Assembly (NCBI RefSeq): GCF_030944405.1
Contig: NZ_CP132339.1
Coordinates: forward strand, 5,084,001 to 5,148,000
Source of the DNA: Janthinobacterium sp. J1-1
GTDB taxonomy: Bacteria; Pseudomonadota; Gammaproteobacteria; Burkholderiales; Burkholderiaceae_D
Reading direction: 5' to 3'
Length of the DNA stretch: 64,000 nt
Below the pieces are notes generated by a model. The model did no database searches, was not told the DNA's origin, and saw only the letters and a program-made list of their open reading frames with translations. Positions 34,927 to 43,568 of the stretch are shown here, piece by piece (position 1 is the first letter of the stretch; the number at the start of each line of letters is the position of its first letter). The position numbers were made by a program, and so were the translations under genes.

Positions 34927-35660
34927 TGCAGCAAAAGCCGCTGTCATCCGTGCCGCGATCACTGTGGCTGGCCCTGGTCCTCGCCCTGCTGCTGCAACTG
35001 GGCTGGCAGCTGGCGCAGCGGACCGCGCCGCCGCAGGCGCGACCCTTGCCGCCGCCCCCCTCCGCCGCCATGGCGCGGCTGGCCAGCCTGGGCGAACCGC
35101 TGGCAATGTCGAAAGCCATGCTGCTGTATCTGCAATCGTTTGAAGACCAGGACGGCGTCAGCCTGCCCTGGCGCGCGCTTGACTACGACCATCTGGCGCT
35201 CTGGCTGGACACGGCGCAAACACTCGACCCACGCAGCCGCTACGCGCTGGTGGCCGCCAGCGAAATCTATGCGGCCGTGGCCGATCCGGTCCGCGCGCGC
35301 CGCATGCTGGCCTTTGTCAGCGCCAGCTTTGCGCTGGACCCGGCGCGCCGCTGGCCTGCCATGGCGCAAGCCGCCCTGGTCGCCAAACACCAGCTGCACG
35401 ACATGCCGCTGGCCTTGAGCCTGGCGCGACAGCTGCGGCGGCAAGCCACCGGCCCTGACGTGCCGGCCTGGGTGCGGCAGATGGAGGCCTTTATTCTGGA
35501 AGACATGGACCAGTTCGACAGCGCGCAAATCGTCCTGGGCGGCCTGATCGCCAGCGGGCAGATCACCGATCCGCACGAGCTGGCTTTCATGGCCCGCAAA
35601 CTCGACGAGATTGCGGCAAAAAAGAAACACGCGATTCCCGGTAACACGCATTTACAGTAA
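34926..35660 (+). CDS. Membrane-anchored helical-repeat protein of the second filament operon
   Basis: The 244-residue product has one N-terminal transmembrane helix (~12-28), a Pro-rich linker and a C-terminal all-helical region that looks TPR-like (SRYALVAASEIYAAVADPVR, FALDPARRWPAMAQAALVAK). No family is recognised. It starts one base inside the permease stop, so it is translationally coupled to it and may be an accessory of the transporter or a scaffold protein. Confidence 0.7.
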   Translation: MQQKPLSSVPRSLWLALVLALLLQLGWQLAQRTAPPQARPLPPPPSAAMARLASLGEPLAMSKAMLLYLQSFEDQDGVSLPWRALDYDHLALWLDTAQTLDPRSRYALVAASEIYAAVADPVRARRMLAFVSASFALDPARRWPAMAQAALVAKHQLHDMPLALSLARQLRRQATGPDVPAWVRQMEAFILEDMDQFDSAQIVLGGLIASGQITDPHELAFMARKLDEIAAKKKHAIPGNTHLQ

Positions 35661-35717
35661 ACTTCACCATCAGCCACCCGACACACGACCGGATGGCGCA
35701 ACGACAAGGATCACCCC

Positions 35718-36290
35718 ATGCCACCACGCCGCCAGCAAGGCTTCACGCTCGTAGAAATCGCCATCGTCCTGGTCATCATCGGCCTGCTGCTGGGCGGCGT
35801 ACTGAAAGGCCAGGGCCTGATCGACAGCGCCAAGGTCAAGAACATCATCCAGCAATCGAACTCGCTGACGGCCGCCGTCAACGCCTACCAGGATAAATTC
35901 CGCGCCCTGCCCGGCGACGACCTGCAAGGCACCCTGCACGTACCGAACTCGGCCGGCAACGGCAATGGCGACGGCCAGATCGGCGACGGACAGCCGCGCG
36001 AATTCACGCTGGCGCCCCAGCACCTGGCACTCGGTGGTTTCATTACCGGCTCATTCAACGGCACCAGCCAGTTCATGACCAGCGCCCAGGGCGGCGCCGT
36101 CTACCTGTACAACGACGAAGTGGCCGGCCGCGCCGGCAACGGTATCCGCTTCGACAACCTGCCCGAAGGCTATGCCGAACAGATCGACAGCAAGCTCGAC
36201 GATGGCATCGCCACCACGGGTTCCGTGCGGGCAACCCAACCGTACGGCAATACGGGGGCGATTATCCCGCGTACGGCGGTGTTCTTCTGA
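35718..36290 (+). CDS. Major pilin or pseudopilin of the second filament system
   Basis: The 190-residue product has the short leader MPPRRQQG and then FTLVEIAIVLVIIGLLLGGV with Glu at +5. SAKVKNIIQQSNSLTAAVNA and YQDKFRALPGDD follow, then a Gly/Asn-rich segment (SAGNGNGDGQIGDGQ) that may bind calcium as in GspG-like proteins. It is the last gene of the operon, 57 bp after its neighbour with its own SD (AAGGATCACC), consistent with separately tuned, high expression. It has no cysteines. Confidence 0.85.
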   Translation: MPPRRQQGFTLVEIAIVLVIIGLLLGGVLKGQGLIDSAKVKNIIQQSNSLTAAVNAYQDKFRALPGDDLQGTLHVPNSAGNGNGDGQIGDGQPREFTLAPQHLALGGFITGSFNGTSQFMTSAQGGAVYLYNDEVAGRAGNGIRFDNLPEGYAEQIDSKLDDGIATTGSVRATQPYGNTGAIIPRTAVFF

Positions 36291-36314
36291 AACGGGGCGC
36301 TGTCCCGGTTTCTT
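36291..36314 (+). terminator. Weak hairpin at the end of the second filament operon
   Basis: AAACGGG and CCCGGTTT can pair with one bulge around a 7-nt loop, followed only by a short T-poor tail (CTTGC). It could terminate the operon inefficiently. The assignment is tentative. Confidence 0.35.
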
Positions 36315-36320
36315 GCGGCA

Positions 36321-36788
36321 TTAACCTGAACTCGCGATTGCGTTCAATCCTGCTTCCACCTCGGACAGCAATGGAGACAGTTGCCGGGGCACGGCAGTAT
36401 CGACATATGCCTGGGCGACTTCAGCCGGATCAACCATCAGATTCTGATTACTGAATCCAGCAAATTTCCCGACGACATAACGGCCAGAAAAACGCGACCC
36501 GGGGATATCGTTAACATACCAGCAGCCACCATGCTTCTGGGCGAAATATTCGCCAATAAAGTACATCATGCGTGTCAACAGCCAGGACCTGTCCTCCTCG
36601 GCAACCGTCATTTCTCGCAGCGCAAGTTCCAAATAAGGAAGGTATTGGTCAGCCTGGGTCAGTACGGTGTGAGCGGGCTTGATGCCAATCCCATCAATAA
36701 ACTCCACCAGCGCAGGCAAGAGTTCCTGATAGAACTGCCCGAAATCCGCTTTTCTACTTTCAATCAAAGCATCTTCTTGAAATGACAT
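36321..36788 (-). CDS. Hypothetical protein (155 aa)
   Basis: A soluble, acidic 155-residue protein without signal or transmembrane segment. AAGGAT precedes the ATG by 8 nt. Notable parts: DRSWLLTRMMYFIGEYFAQK and CWYVNDIPGSRFSGRYVVGK. I do not recognise a family. It lies between the filament operon and the MaoC genes and is convergent with the former. Its general character resembles small immunity- or SUKH-like proteins, but nothing specific supports that. Confidence 0.65.
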   Translation of the reverse strand: MSFQEDALIESRKADFGQFYQELLPALVEFIDGIGIKPAHTVLTQADQYLPYLELALREMTVAEEDRSWLLTRMMYFIGEYFAQKHGGCWYVNDIPGSRFSGRYVVGKFAGFSNQNLMVDPAEVAQAYVDTAVPRQLSPLLSEVEAGLNAIASSG

Positions 36789-36870
36789 GAGTAAATCCTT
36801 GACGGCAAACTTGAATCGATTGACTTGACAGCATTACCGCCGGTTCATCAAGGAGGTAATGAAATTCGGA

Positions 36871-37326
36871 TCACGCATGGCAGCGCATCAAAAACTCCGC
36901 CACGCAGACTGGCTTGGCATCCCCTTCCCGCTCCATGGTCACCGCCCAGTTTACCTGGGCGCCTTCGGCCAATTCCTCCACAGACAGAATATCGAGCCGT
37001 GCCCGCAAGCGGCTGCCGACCGGCACCGGCGCGGGAAAGCGCACCTTGTTCAGGCCGTAGTTGATGGCCATGCGGATGCCGGCCATGTGCAGGGCGTTCT
37101 GCAGCATGGCCGGCAACAGCGATAGCGTCAGAAAGCCGTGCGCCACGGTGCAGCCGTACGGCGACTCCTTCGCGCAGCGCTCGGTATCGACATGGATCCA
37201 CTGATGGTCGTCGGTGGCGTCGGCAAAGGTGTCGATGCGCTGCTGGGTAATGGTGATCCATTCGGAAATGGCCACATGCTGGCCGGAAAGCGCCCGGAAG
37301 CCGGCGATGCCGTCGATATCACGCAT
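36871..37326 (-). CDS. MaoC-family (R)-specific enoyl-CoA hydratase-like protein
   Basis: The 151-residue hot-dog-fold protein has ITITQQRIDTFADATDDHQW-IHVD and VAHGFLTLSLLP, the hydratase-2 motif with Asp and His catalytic residues (D-x4-H ... AHG). Such enzymes hydrate 2-enoyl-CoA to (R)-3-hydroxyacyl-CoA. It overlaps the adjacent second MaoC gene by 8 bp and is the last gene of a four-gene acyl-CoA operon. Confidence 0.85.
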   Translation of the reverse strand: MRDIDGIAGFRALSGQHVAISEWITITQQRIDTFADATDDHQWIHVDTERCAKESPYGCTVAHGFLTLSLLPAMLQNALHMAGIRMAINYGLNKVRFPAPVPVGSRLRARLDILSVEELAEGAQVNWAVTMEREGDAKPVCVAEFLMRCHA

Positions 37327-37801
37327 CAGCCAGCTCCCCGGCGGGACGGCGGCCGAACATGCCCATGCCTTCGACGGTGGTCACCACTTCGCCATGCTGG
37401 TTGCTGACGCACCAGACGGAAATGACGATGCCGCGGTCGGGCTTGGAGGTCGAGGGGCGCACTTCCTTGACCTGGTAAGTGAGGTTCAGGGTGTCGCCGG
37501 CGCGCACGGGTTTGAGCCAGCGGATGCTGTCCAGGCCAGGCGAACCCATGCTGGACGAGTGTTTCAGCAGATTGTCGACCACCAGCCTCATCATCATGCT
37601 GCAGGTATGCCAGCCACTGGCGATCACGCCCTTGAAGATGGTCTGTGCCGCCGCTTCATGGTCGATATGAAACGGTTGCGGGTCGAAATCCGTGGCGAAG
37701 GCGATAATTTCGTCTTCCGTCACATGGCGCTGGCCCAGGTCGATTTCCAGGCCGGCCGTGAAGTCCTCGAAGTACCAGTGTTTTGGGGTAGTCACAGTCA
37801 T
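37319..37801 (-). CDS. MaoC-family dehydratase, second copy
   Basis: The 160-residue hot-dog protein begins MTVTTPKHWYFEDFTAGLEI, has EDEIIAFATDFDPQPFHID and ASGWHTCSMMMRL. In this subtype the AHG motif is replaced by SGWH, as in many MaoC-like dehydratases of acyl-CoA pathways. ATGA overlap with the acyl-CoA dehydrogenase gene upstream. With its neighbour it may form a heterodimer or act on different chain lengths. Confidence 0.84.
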   Translation of the reverse strand: MTVTTPKHWYFEDFTAGLEIDLGQRHVTEDEIIAFATDFDPQPFHIDHEAAAQTIFKGVIASGWHTCSMMMRLVVDNLLKHSSSMGSPGLDSIRWLKPVRAGDTLNLTYQVKEVRPSTSKPDRGIVISVWCVSNQHGEVVTTVEGMGMFGRRPAGELADA

Positions 37802-38943
37802 GCATGCTCCGATGGCAGGAAGCCCGGCTGGGCGATAAAGCGCTCGACATGATGCCCGGCGTCGCCGAGGGTCAAGCCGATCATGGTCAGGCGCTTGAAG
37901 TGGTGGGCGGCAGGCACTTCGTCGGTCACGCCCATGCCGCCATGTAATTGGACGGCTTGCTGGCCGACAAACGTCGCCGCCTGCCCCACCCTGGCCTTGG
38001 CGGCCGAGACGATGCGGCGCCGTTCCACGGGCTCTGCGGTATCGACCTTGGCGGCCGCCAGCATGGCCATCGAACGTGCTTGCTCCAGGTGGATGAACAT
38101 GTCGGCCATGCGGTGCTGCAGAGCCTGGAACTTGCCGATCGGCGCGCCGAACTGCTGGCGCGTTTTCAGGTACTCCAGGGTGGCCGCGAAGATGGCGTCC
38201 ATCGCGCCCACCGCTTCCGCGCACAACAGCGTCGTGCCGTAGTCGGTGGCCGCATCGAGCGGCTCCCAGCCCTTGCCAGCGTCGCCGATCAGCGCATCGC
38301 CGCCCAGCACCACTTGCACCAGGGTCACGGTGGCGGCGCGCTGGCCGTCGATGGTGCGGTAGTCGCGCATGCTGACGCCGGGCGCGTCACTCGGCACCAG
38401 GAACAGCGAAATGCCCTCCGTATCGCGCTGCTCGCCCGCGCTGCGTGCCGAGACGATCAGATAATTTGCCTGCGCGCCATGGATCACCACGGTTTTCGTG
38501 CCGTCCAGTACAAAGCCGTCGCCGCCGCCGGTGGCCGTGGTGGCGATATCGTGCAAGTCGTGGCGCGACTGCGCTTCGCCGAGCGCGCAGGCAAGCTTGA
38601 CGCCGCCTTGCGCTACCTGCTCCAGCACAGCCTCATGGCCGCCGGCCAGTTTCAGAAATTGCGCGCCGAACACGGTGGCAAAGTACGGCTCGACCACCAG
38701 CGCGCGGCCCAGTTCCTGCATCACCAGCAGCATGTCGACGGCCGTGCCGTCAAAGCCGCCCTGCCCGCCCGGCAGCGGCAAGGCCGTCATGCCCAATTCC
38801 GTCAATGTGGCCCAGGCGGCGTCCGAGGTGCCGCTGTCGGAATGAATGATCGCCTGGCGCGCGTCGAAGCGGTAATCCTTGTCGGCCCAGCGCCGCAGCG
38901 CATCGGCGAACTGCTGCTGTTCCTGGTTGAAAGTAAAGTCCAT
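37798..38943 (-). CDS. Acyl-CoA dehydrogenase, small-subunit type
   Basis: The 381-residue ACAD-fold protein starts MDFTFNQEQQQFADALRRWA. It has ISLFLVPSDAPGVSMRDYRT in the middle domain, KTRQQFGAPIGKFQALQHRM and QLHGGMGVTDE in the C-terminal FAD domain. The catalytic-base position and the pair with the next gene resemble the small (PimD-like) subunits of heteromeric acyl-CoA dehydrogenases such as pimeloyl-CoA dehydrogenase. AGGAGAC precedes the start. Confidence 0.84.
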   Translation of the reverse strand: MDFTFNQEQQQFADALRRWADKDYRFDARQAIIHSDSGTSDAAWATLTELGMTALPLPGGQGGFDGTAVDMLLVMQELGRALVVEPYFATVFGAQFLKLAGGHEAVLEQVAQGGVKLACALGEAQSRHDLHDIATTATGGGDGFVLDGTKTVVIHGAQANYLIVSARSAGEQRDTEGISLFLVPSDAPGVSMRDYRTIDGQRAATVTLVQVVLGGDALIGDAGKGWEPLDAATDYGTTLLCAEAVGAMDAIFAATLEYLKTRQQFGAPIGKFQALQHRMADMFIHLEQARSMAMLAAAKVDTAEPVERRRIVSAAKARVGQAATFVGQQAVQLHGGMGVTDEVPAAHHFKRLTMIGLTLGDAGHHVERFIAQPGFLPSEHA

Positions 38944-38968
38944 GTCGTCTCCTTTTGCCTTGTCTGCC

Positions 38969-40159
38969 TTACAGGCCCAGGATCATCTGCGTGATGATAT
39001 TTTTTTGAATTTCGTTCGAGCCGCCATAGATCGACGTCTTGCGGTAATTGAAGTAATAGGCCGCCAGCGGCGCCGCCAGGTCATTGCCTGCCGCGCTGTG
39101 CTCCTGTTCACCATCGAGATAGGCGGGATCGAAGGGCAGCGCTTGCGGCCCCAGCGCCTCGACCATCAGTTCCGTCAGCTGCTGCTGGATTTCCGAGCCG
39201 CGCACCTTCAGCATCGAGGCCTGCGGGCCCGGTCCCTTGCCCTCTTCGCTGATCACGCGCAGCACCGTCATTTCCAGCGCCATCAGTTCGATTTCCATAT
39301 CGGCCACCTTTGCCGCGAAGGCCGGGTCGCGCAGCAGCGGTTCGCCCTTTTTCAGTTGCTGCATCGCCAGTTGCTTCAGAAAGGCCAGTTCGCGCTTCGA
39401 ACGGCCCACGGCGGCAATGCCGGTGCGCTCATGGCCCAGCAGATACTTGGCGTAGGTCCAGCCACGGTTTTCCTGGCCCACCAGGTTGCTCACCGGCACG
39501 CGCACATTGTCGAAAAACACTTCGTTGATCTCGTGGTCTTCGTCGAGCATGATAATGGGGCGCACGGTAATGCCGGGCGTTTTCATGTCGATCAGCAAGA
39601 AACTGATGCCTTCCTGCTTGCGCACGCCCGTATCCGTGCGCACCAGGCAGAAGATCATGTCGGCGTGCTGGCCCAGGGTGGTCCAGGTTTTTTGGCCGTT
39701 GACGATATAGTCGTCGCCATCGCGCACGGCCGTGGTTTTCAATGAGGCCAGGTCGGAGCCGGCGCCCGGCTCGGAATAGCCCTGGCACCACCAGTCGTCA
39801 CAGTTGAGGATGCGTGGCAAATAATGGGCTTTTTGTGCTTCGGTGGCAAACGCCATGATGACGGGCGCCACCATGTTGATGCCGAACGGCAAAATCGGTG
39901 GCGTGGCGGCGCGCGCGCATTCGTCTTCCCAGATATGACGCTGCACGGACGTCCAGCCGGTGCCGCCATGTTCGACCGGCCAGGCCGGCGCGGCCCAGCC
40001 TTGCTGCGCGACGATCTTGTGCCAGCGCACATAGTCATCCTTGGTGAGCCGCAGGTGGCCGCGCACCTTGCGCTGCAGGTCCGCTGGCAAGTGGCTGTCG
40101 AGAAAGGCGCGCACCGTGTCGCGAAACGCCGTCTCGTCGCTTGAATAATTCAAATCCAT
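38969..40159 (-). CDS. Acyl-CoA dehydrogenase, large-subunit type
   Basis: The 396-residue product begins MDLNYSSDETAFRDTVRAFL, has CQGYSEPGAGSDLASLKTTA (flavin-binding loop), NGQKTWTTLGQHADMIFCLV, and ends NIITQMILGL. It is the first gene of an operon with a second ACAD and two MaoC hydratases, which together could carry out the first two steps of beta-oxidation on an unusual acyl-CoA (dicarboxylic or sterol side chain). No ligase or thiolase is nearby. The SD GGAGGAGACAG before ATG 40159 has a 10-nt complement in the small-RNA repeats described at 41980-42274. Confidence 0.86.
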   Translation of the reverse strand: MDLNYSSDETAFRDTVRAFLDSHLPADLQRKVRGHLRLTKDDYVRWHKIVAQQGWAAPAWPVEHGGTGWTSVQRHIWEDECARAATPPILPFGINMVAPVIMAFATEAQKAHYLPRILNCDDWWCQGYSEPGAGSDLASLKTTAVRDGDDYIVNGQKTWTTLGQHADMIFCLVRTDTGVRKQEGISFLLIDMKTPGITVRPIIMLDEDHEINEVFFDNVRVPVSNLVGQENRGWTYAKYLLGHERTGIAAVGRSKRELAFLKQLAMQQLKKGEPLLRDPAFAAKVADMEIELMALEMTVLRVISEEGKGPGPQASMLKVRGSEIQQQLTELMVEALGPQALPFDPAYLDGEQEHSAAGNDLAAPLAAYYFNYRKTSIYGGSNEIQKNIITQMILGL

Positions 40160-40264
40160 GTCTGTCTCCTCCTTGTTATCAGTCGCATGGTGTGTGCGCG
40201 CAAGAGAGCTCAGCGCACAAAAAAGCACGACCGTTCTCAAGGATTGTACAACAGAATGTGCGCG

Positions 40265-40292
40265 GCGCCAGCGGTTTTCAGGCCGCCGGCGC
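40265..40292. other. Stable hairpin after the AspT-family gene
   Basis: GCGCCAGCGG and CCGCCGGCGC pair with one mismatch around an 8-nt loop. No T-run follows on either strand, so it is not a typical rho-independent terminator. It could protect the 3' end of the minus-strand transporter mRNA. Confidence 0.4.
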
Positions 40293-40301
40293 GAGGAGCA
40301 C

Positions 40302-41891
40302 TTAACCGTACAGATGCAGCAGGATCTGCACGGCGATGATCTTGACGATGGTCATGCTGGGAAAGATCATGGCATAGCCCAGGTTGGGCCGGTCGGACTT
40401 GGCCAGGCGGTTGGCAAACACCAGCACGGCCGGGTTGCCGGTGGCGCCGGCGGCGATGCCCAGCAACTCAGGAAACGGCAGGCGCAGGAAGAACTTGCCC
40501 AGCAACACCACGAGCGCCACCACCACCAGCACCGTGACGGCGCCCAGTGCCAGCATCGGCAAGCCGTCGGCGCCGGCCTGCTGCAGGAAGGGCAAGCCGG
40601 ACGCCATGCCGACCGAGGCCAGGAAGATCGTCAGGCCATAGTTGCGCATGACCAGGTTGGCCGACAGCGGCAAGCGCCAGCTGACCTTGCCGACACGGCC
40701 CAGCCGTCCCAGGATCAGCGCCATCACCAGCGGCCCGCCCGCCAGGCCCAGGCTGAACGAGCCTATCCATGGCAAGGGTATCGGCACAAGGCCCAGCAGC
40801 ACACCGAGCACCATGCCCATGCCCAGCGAGACATAGCTGAACTCGGCCGTGGCCGTGATCGAATTGCCGAACAGCTTGCGCACGTCCGCCGCATGGCTGG
40901 CCGGCGCGATGACCGTTACCCGGTCGCCAAATTCCAGCGTCAAAAAGGGCTGCGGCAATATCATGGCGTCGCCACGGCGGATAAACGCGAGCCTGGCGGG
41001 AAAATCCTTGAACAGGTTCAATTCACCGAGCGGCACGCCGACGATTTCGGCGTCCGAAACGAACACTTCGATGCCGTCGTAGTCGCGCCTGTCCTTCATC
41101 AGCCGCCCCGGGTCCAGATGGCCGAGCGCGGCGCGCGCGGCGTCGACCCCAGCCACCGTGCCGGCCACCATCAGCGCGTCGCCGGCACCGATCACCAGGC
41201 CGGGATCTGGCAAGCTGTTCTGGTGCCCATGGCGCACGCCGATCACCTGTACGCCGGCCAGCGGGCCGTCGGCCAGCTCGGACAAGGTGGCGCCCGCCAG
41301 CGCATCGCGGTCGATGGCGATTTCGGAGACGATGATCGGCACCGGCGGCGGCGCCAGCACGGGTTTCAGTACGCGACCGGCCAGGTACAGGCCCAGCATG
41401 GGGCCGACCACGCCGAACGGATACGCCACCGCGTAGCCGACAGCCGCATCGCGGTTGCCATGCGACGCTTCCAGCGCAGCCTGCAGCGCGGCCGTGCTGG
41501 TCATGGCGCCGGCGAACACGCCGCTGGCCATGCGGATGGAAATATCGATCCACTGCCCGCCCCAGATCGACACGGCCAACCCGCCCATCACGGCGACGAA
41601 GGCGATCAGGTTATGTTTCTGCCCCGCACCACGCAAGCCCGCAAAAAACTGCGTGCCATACTGCACGCCGATGCCGTACAGGAACAGCAGCAGGCCGATC
41701 GAGCCGACGATAGGCGGCGGCACCGAGCCCGGCGCAAACGCGCCCAGCGCCAGCCCCGCAAACAGCACGCCACCGACGCCCAGCGAAAAACCGAACACGC
41801 TGACACGCCCCAGCGCATAGCCCAGGCCGATCACCAGGAACAGCGCCAGGATAGGCGTCGATTCCAGCGTATGACGCAGCAATTCCATCAT
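40302..41891 (-). CDS. AspT/YidE-family transporter with TrkA-C domains
   Basis: The 529-residue membrane protein has two blocks of about five transmembrane helices each (residues ~10-180 and ~370-528) flanking a cytoplasmic region with two TrkA-C (RCK-C) domains (~200-280 and ~285-360; VQVIGVRHGHQNSLPDPGLV, DRVTVIAPASHAADVRKLFG). GAMTSTAALQAALE and GATGNPAVLVFANRL are the paired family motifs. The AspT family includes aspartate:alanine exchangers; the substrate here is not known. It appears monocistronic. Confidence 0.85.
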   Translation of the reverse strand: MMELLRHTLESTPILALFLVIGLGYALGRVSVFGFSLGVGGVLFAGLALGAFAPGSVPPPIVGSIGLLLFLYGIGVQYGTQFFAGLRGAGQKHNLIAFVAVMGGLAVSIWGGQWIDISIRMASGVFAGAMTSTAALQAALEASHGNRDAAVGYAVAYPFGVVGPMLGLYLAGRVLKPVLAPPPVPIIVSEIAIDRDALAGATLSELADGPLAGVQVIGVRHGHQNSLPDPGLVIGAGDALMVAGTVAGVDAARAALGHLDPGRLMKDRRDYDGIEVFVSDAEIVGVPLGELNLFKDFPARLAFIRRGDAMILPQPFLTLEFGDRVTVIAPASHAADVRKLFGNSITATAEFSYVSLGMGMVLGVLLGLVPIPLPWIGSFSLGLAGGPLVMALILGRLGRVGKVSWRLPLSANLVMRNYGLTIFLASVGMASGLPFLQQAGADGLPMLALGAVTVLVVVALVVLLGKFFLRLPFPELLGIAAGATGNPAVLVFANRLAKSDRPNLGYAMIFPSMTIVKIIAVQILLHLYG

Positions 41892-41979
41892 CTTGGCAGT
41901 TCCTCACGGTTAAAAGTTAGCAGTGTAGCACTCATGCAAGCCTGGCAATGCCAGCTTGGCAAGCGGCGAAAAAATGGCC

Positions 41980-42063
41980 AAAAAAAAGCCCGCTGCGGGA
42001 GCGGGCTGAATCTAATTCCTGTGAGGAGTTAGAGGAGACAGGTGAATGATGCCGCATCGCAGC
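41980..42063 (-). ncRNA. Small-RNA-like repeat, copy 1
   Basis: On minus the ~84-nt unit reads 5' GCTGCGATGCGGCATCATTC, then CUGUCUCCUCUA, a small UCCU-CAC-AGGA hairpin, and a strong rho-independent terminator (AGCCCGCT CCCGC AGCGGGCT followed by eight Us, 41980-42007). The terminator orientation gives the strand. It lies 127 bp beyond copy 2, both downstream of the lacI-type gene. The C/U-rich single-stranded stretch is complementary to strong SD sequences. I infer a trans-acting RNA; it could instead be only a terminator-bearing dispersed repeat. Confidence 0.65.
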
Positions 42064-42189
42064 ACGCAATGCCAATGATCAGTTGTGATGATAGAAATAT
42101 GAATTATCTATATCTGAACAGCAAGCTATATTGGGGGCAGGCAGAACGATAATCTGGACAATCAGGCCATGCCGTCACATCACGCCGGG

Positions 42190-42274
42190 CAAAAAAAAGC
42201 CCGCTGCGGGAGCGGGCTGAATCTAATTCCTGTGAGGAAGTAGAGGAGACAGGTGAATGATGCCGCATCGCAGC
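42190..42274 (-). ncRNA. Small-RNA-like repeat, copy 2
   Basis: Almost identical to copy 1 over ~84 nt (it differs mainly in the middle hairpin, AACUCC against ACUUCC). Terminator at 42190-42217 with eight Us on minus. Its 5' end lies 67 nt after the stop of the LacI-type gene at 42341, so it doubles as that gene's terminator. TAAATA just upstream of the conserved start could be a -10 box. The gene-free interval 41892-42340 contains these two copies and otherwise only AT-rich spacer. Confidence 0.68.
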
Positions 42275-42340
42275 ATATTTAGCCAATCATCTTTTCCTAT
42301 GATGTCGATATGCAAAACCTATATCTGTTTTTGAGCCGCA

Positions 42341-43375
42341 TCAAGCGCTGGCGCGCGCGATCAGTTCGTACTGCAAGGGCTCCGGCGCCAGCGGGGCGCT
42401 GCCCTCTTCCAGCTCGCCCAGCCGCAATAGAATCGCTTGCGCCGCGAGGCAGCCGATGTCGTAGCGCGGCACGCGGATGGTGGTCAGCGCGGGCGTGAGT
42501 TTTTCGGAAAACGGAAAGTCGCCAAAGCCGGCCACCGCGCACTGCTCGGGAATGCGGATGCCGGCGCGCGCCGCCTCGTAGATGGCACCGGCGGCCATAT
42601 TGTCGTTGGCAAAAAACAAGGCATCGGGCCGGTCGGCGCGCGCCATCTGCGCGCTGAACACTTCCGCGCCCGCGTCCAGCGGCGCAATGGCGATGGCTTG
42701 CACGATCCGTGGCGCCAGGCCCAGTTCGCGCATGGTTTCCTCATAGCCCTCGGCCCGCTTGCGGGCGCGGAAGTCGCTGCCGATGCCGCTGTCGACATAG
42801 ACGATGTTGCGGTAGCCCCGGCCATGCAGGTACAAGGTCATGTCGCGCCCGGTGGCCCGGTGCGAAAAGCCGATCTGCGGATACGGCCGCTCGGGGCGCA
42901 CGTCCCAGGTTTCGATCACGGGGATGTGCAGGCCGGCCAGCAGGGTTTCGGTGGCGGCGCTATGATCGGCGCCTGTCAGCACCAGCGCGCGCGGCGACCA
43001 GCCGAGAAAGGCGCGCACCACTTTTTCTTCCGTTTCGACCGAGTAATCGTGGGTTGCCAACAACAACTGGTAATTATGTTTCGACAAGGTTGTCGACAGG
43101 CCCTGGATGGTTTCGGCAAAGATGGAATTCGACACGCTGGGCACGATGGCGCCGACGATGCGCCCTTGCGTGGACGCCAGGCCGCCGGCCGCCTCGTTGC
43201 GGATATAGCCGAGCTGGTCGATGGCGCTCTTGATGCGCTCGCGCGTTTCCTGCGACACGCGGTCCGGTTCCTTGAAGTAGCGCGAGACGGAAATGGCCGA
43301 CGTCTGCGCCAGCTTGGCCACGTCGAACACGGTGCTGCGGCCCAGGCCGCGGCGCTTGCGTACGGGATCGTTCAT
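42341..43375 (-). CDS. LacI-family regulator of the sulfoquinovose locus
   Basis: The 344-residue LacI/GntR-type regulator has an N-terminal HTH and hinge (STVFDVAKLAQTSAISVSRY and RIKSAIDQLGYIRNEAAGGL) and a periplasmic-binding-like effector domain with IVGAIVPSVSNSIFAETIQG, FFANDNMAAGAIYEAAR and CAVAGFGDFPFSEKLTPALT. It is divergent from the dehydratase gene, with a palindromic operator between them. The ligand is probably a pathway intermediate such as sulfoquinovose or a derivative; that is inference. ATG 43375 is chosen near the HTH; the frame opens further to 43432. Confidence 0.87.
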   Translation of the reverse strand: MNDPVRKRRGLGRSTVFDVAKLAQTSAISVSRYFKEPDRVSQETRERIKSAIDQLGYIRNEAAGGLASTQGRIVGAIVPSVSNSIFAETIQGLSTTLSKHNYQLLLATHDYSVETEEKVVRAFLGWSPRALVLTGADHSAATETLLAGLHIPVIETWDVRPERPYPQIGFSHRATGRDMTLYLHGRGYRNIVYVDSGIGSDFRARKRAEGYEETMRELGLAPRIVQAIAIAPLDAGAEVFSAQMARADRPDALFFANDNMAAGAIYEAARAGIRIPEQCAVAGFGDFPFSEKLTPALTTIRVPRYDIGCLAAQAILLRLGELEEGSAPLAPEPLQYELIARASA

Positions 43376-43523
43376 GGGTACTGCCTGCTCTGGCGTGTGA
43401 GCGCCGGGTTTTGCATGTGCATAAATTCCCATATGGAAATTAGTTAAAAGAAATCATGCCGATAGTGTAATGCCAGTGTGCTTGCGGCGGCACACGGCGC
43501 GCATTGTAGCGTCATTAAATCGG

Positions 43524-43552
43524 TTGACAACGGGGATCGATTCAAATTATAT
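43524..43552 (+). promoter_or_regulatory. Sigma-70 promoter for the sulfoquinovose operon
   Basis: TTGACA (43524-43529), a 17-bp spacer and TTATAT (43547-43552) make a near-consensus promoter, with transcription expected to begin around 43560. It is the best promoter seen in the window and points at the TTG-started dehydratase gene at 43661. Confidence 0.8.
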
Positions 43553-43568
43553 TTCGCTGTGCTTGCAA

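Noticed and set aside
36859..37125. Plus-strand ORF after AAGGAGGTA
   Set aside because: The SD lies too close to the ATG, and the frame is antisense to a conserved MaoC gene.
41980..42274. The repeats as insertion-sequence ends, REP elements or a CRISPR fragment
   Set aside because: No transposase, target duplications or regular short spacers. The strand-specific T-run and conserved C/U stretch fit small RNAs better.
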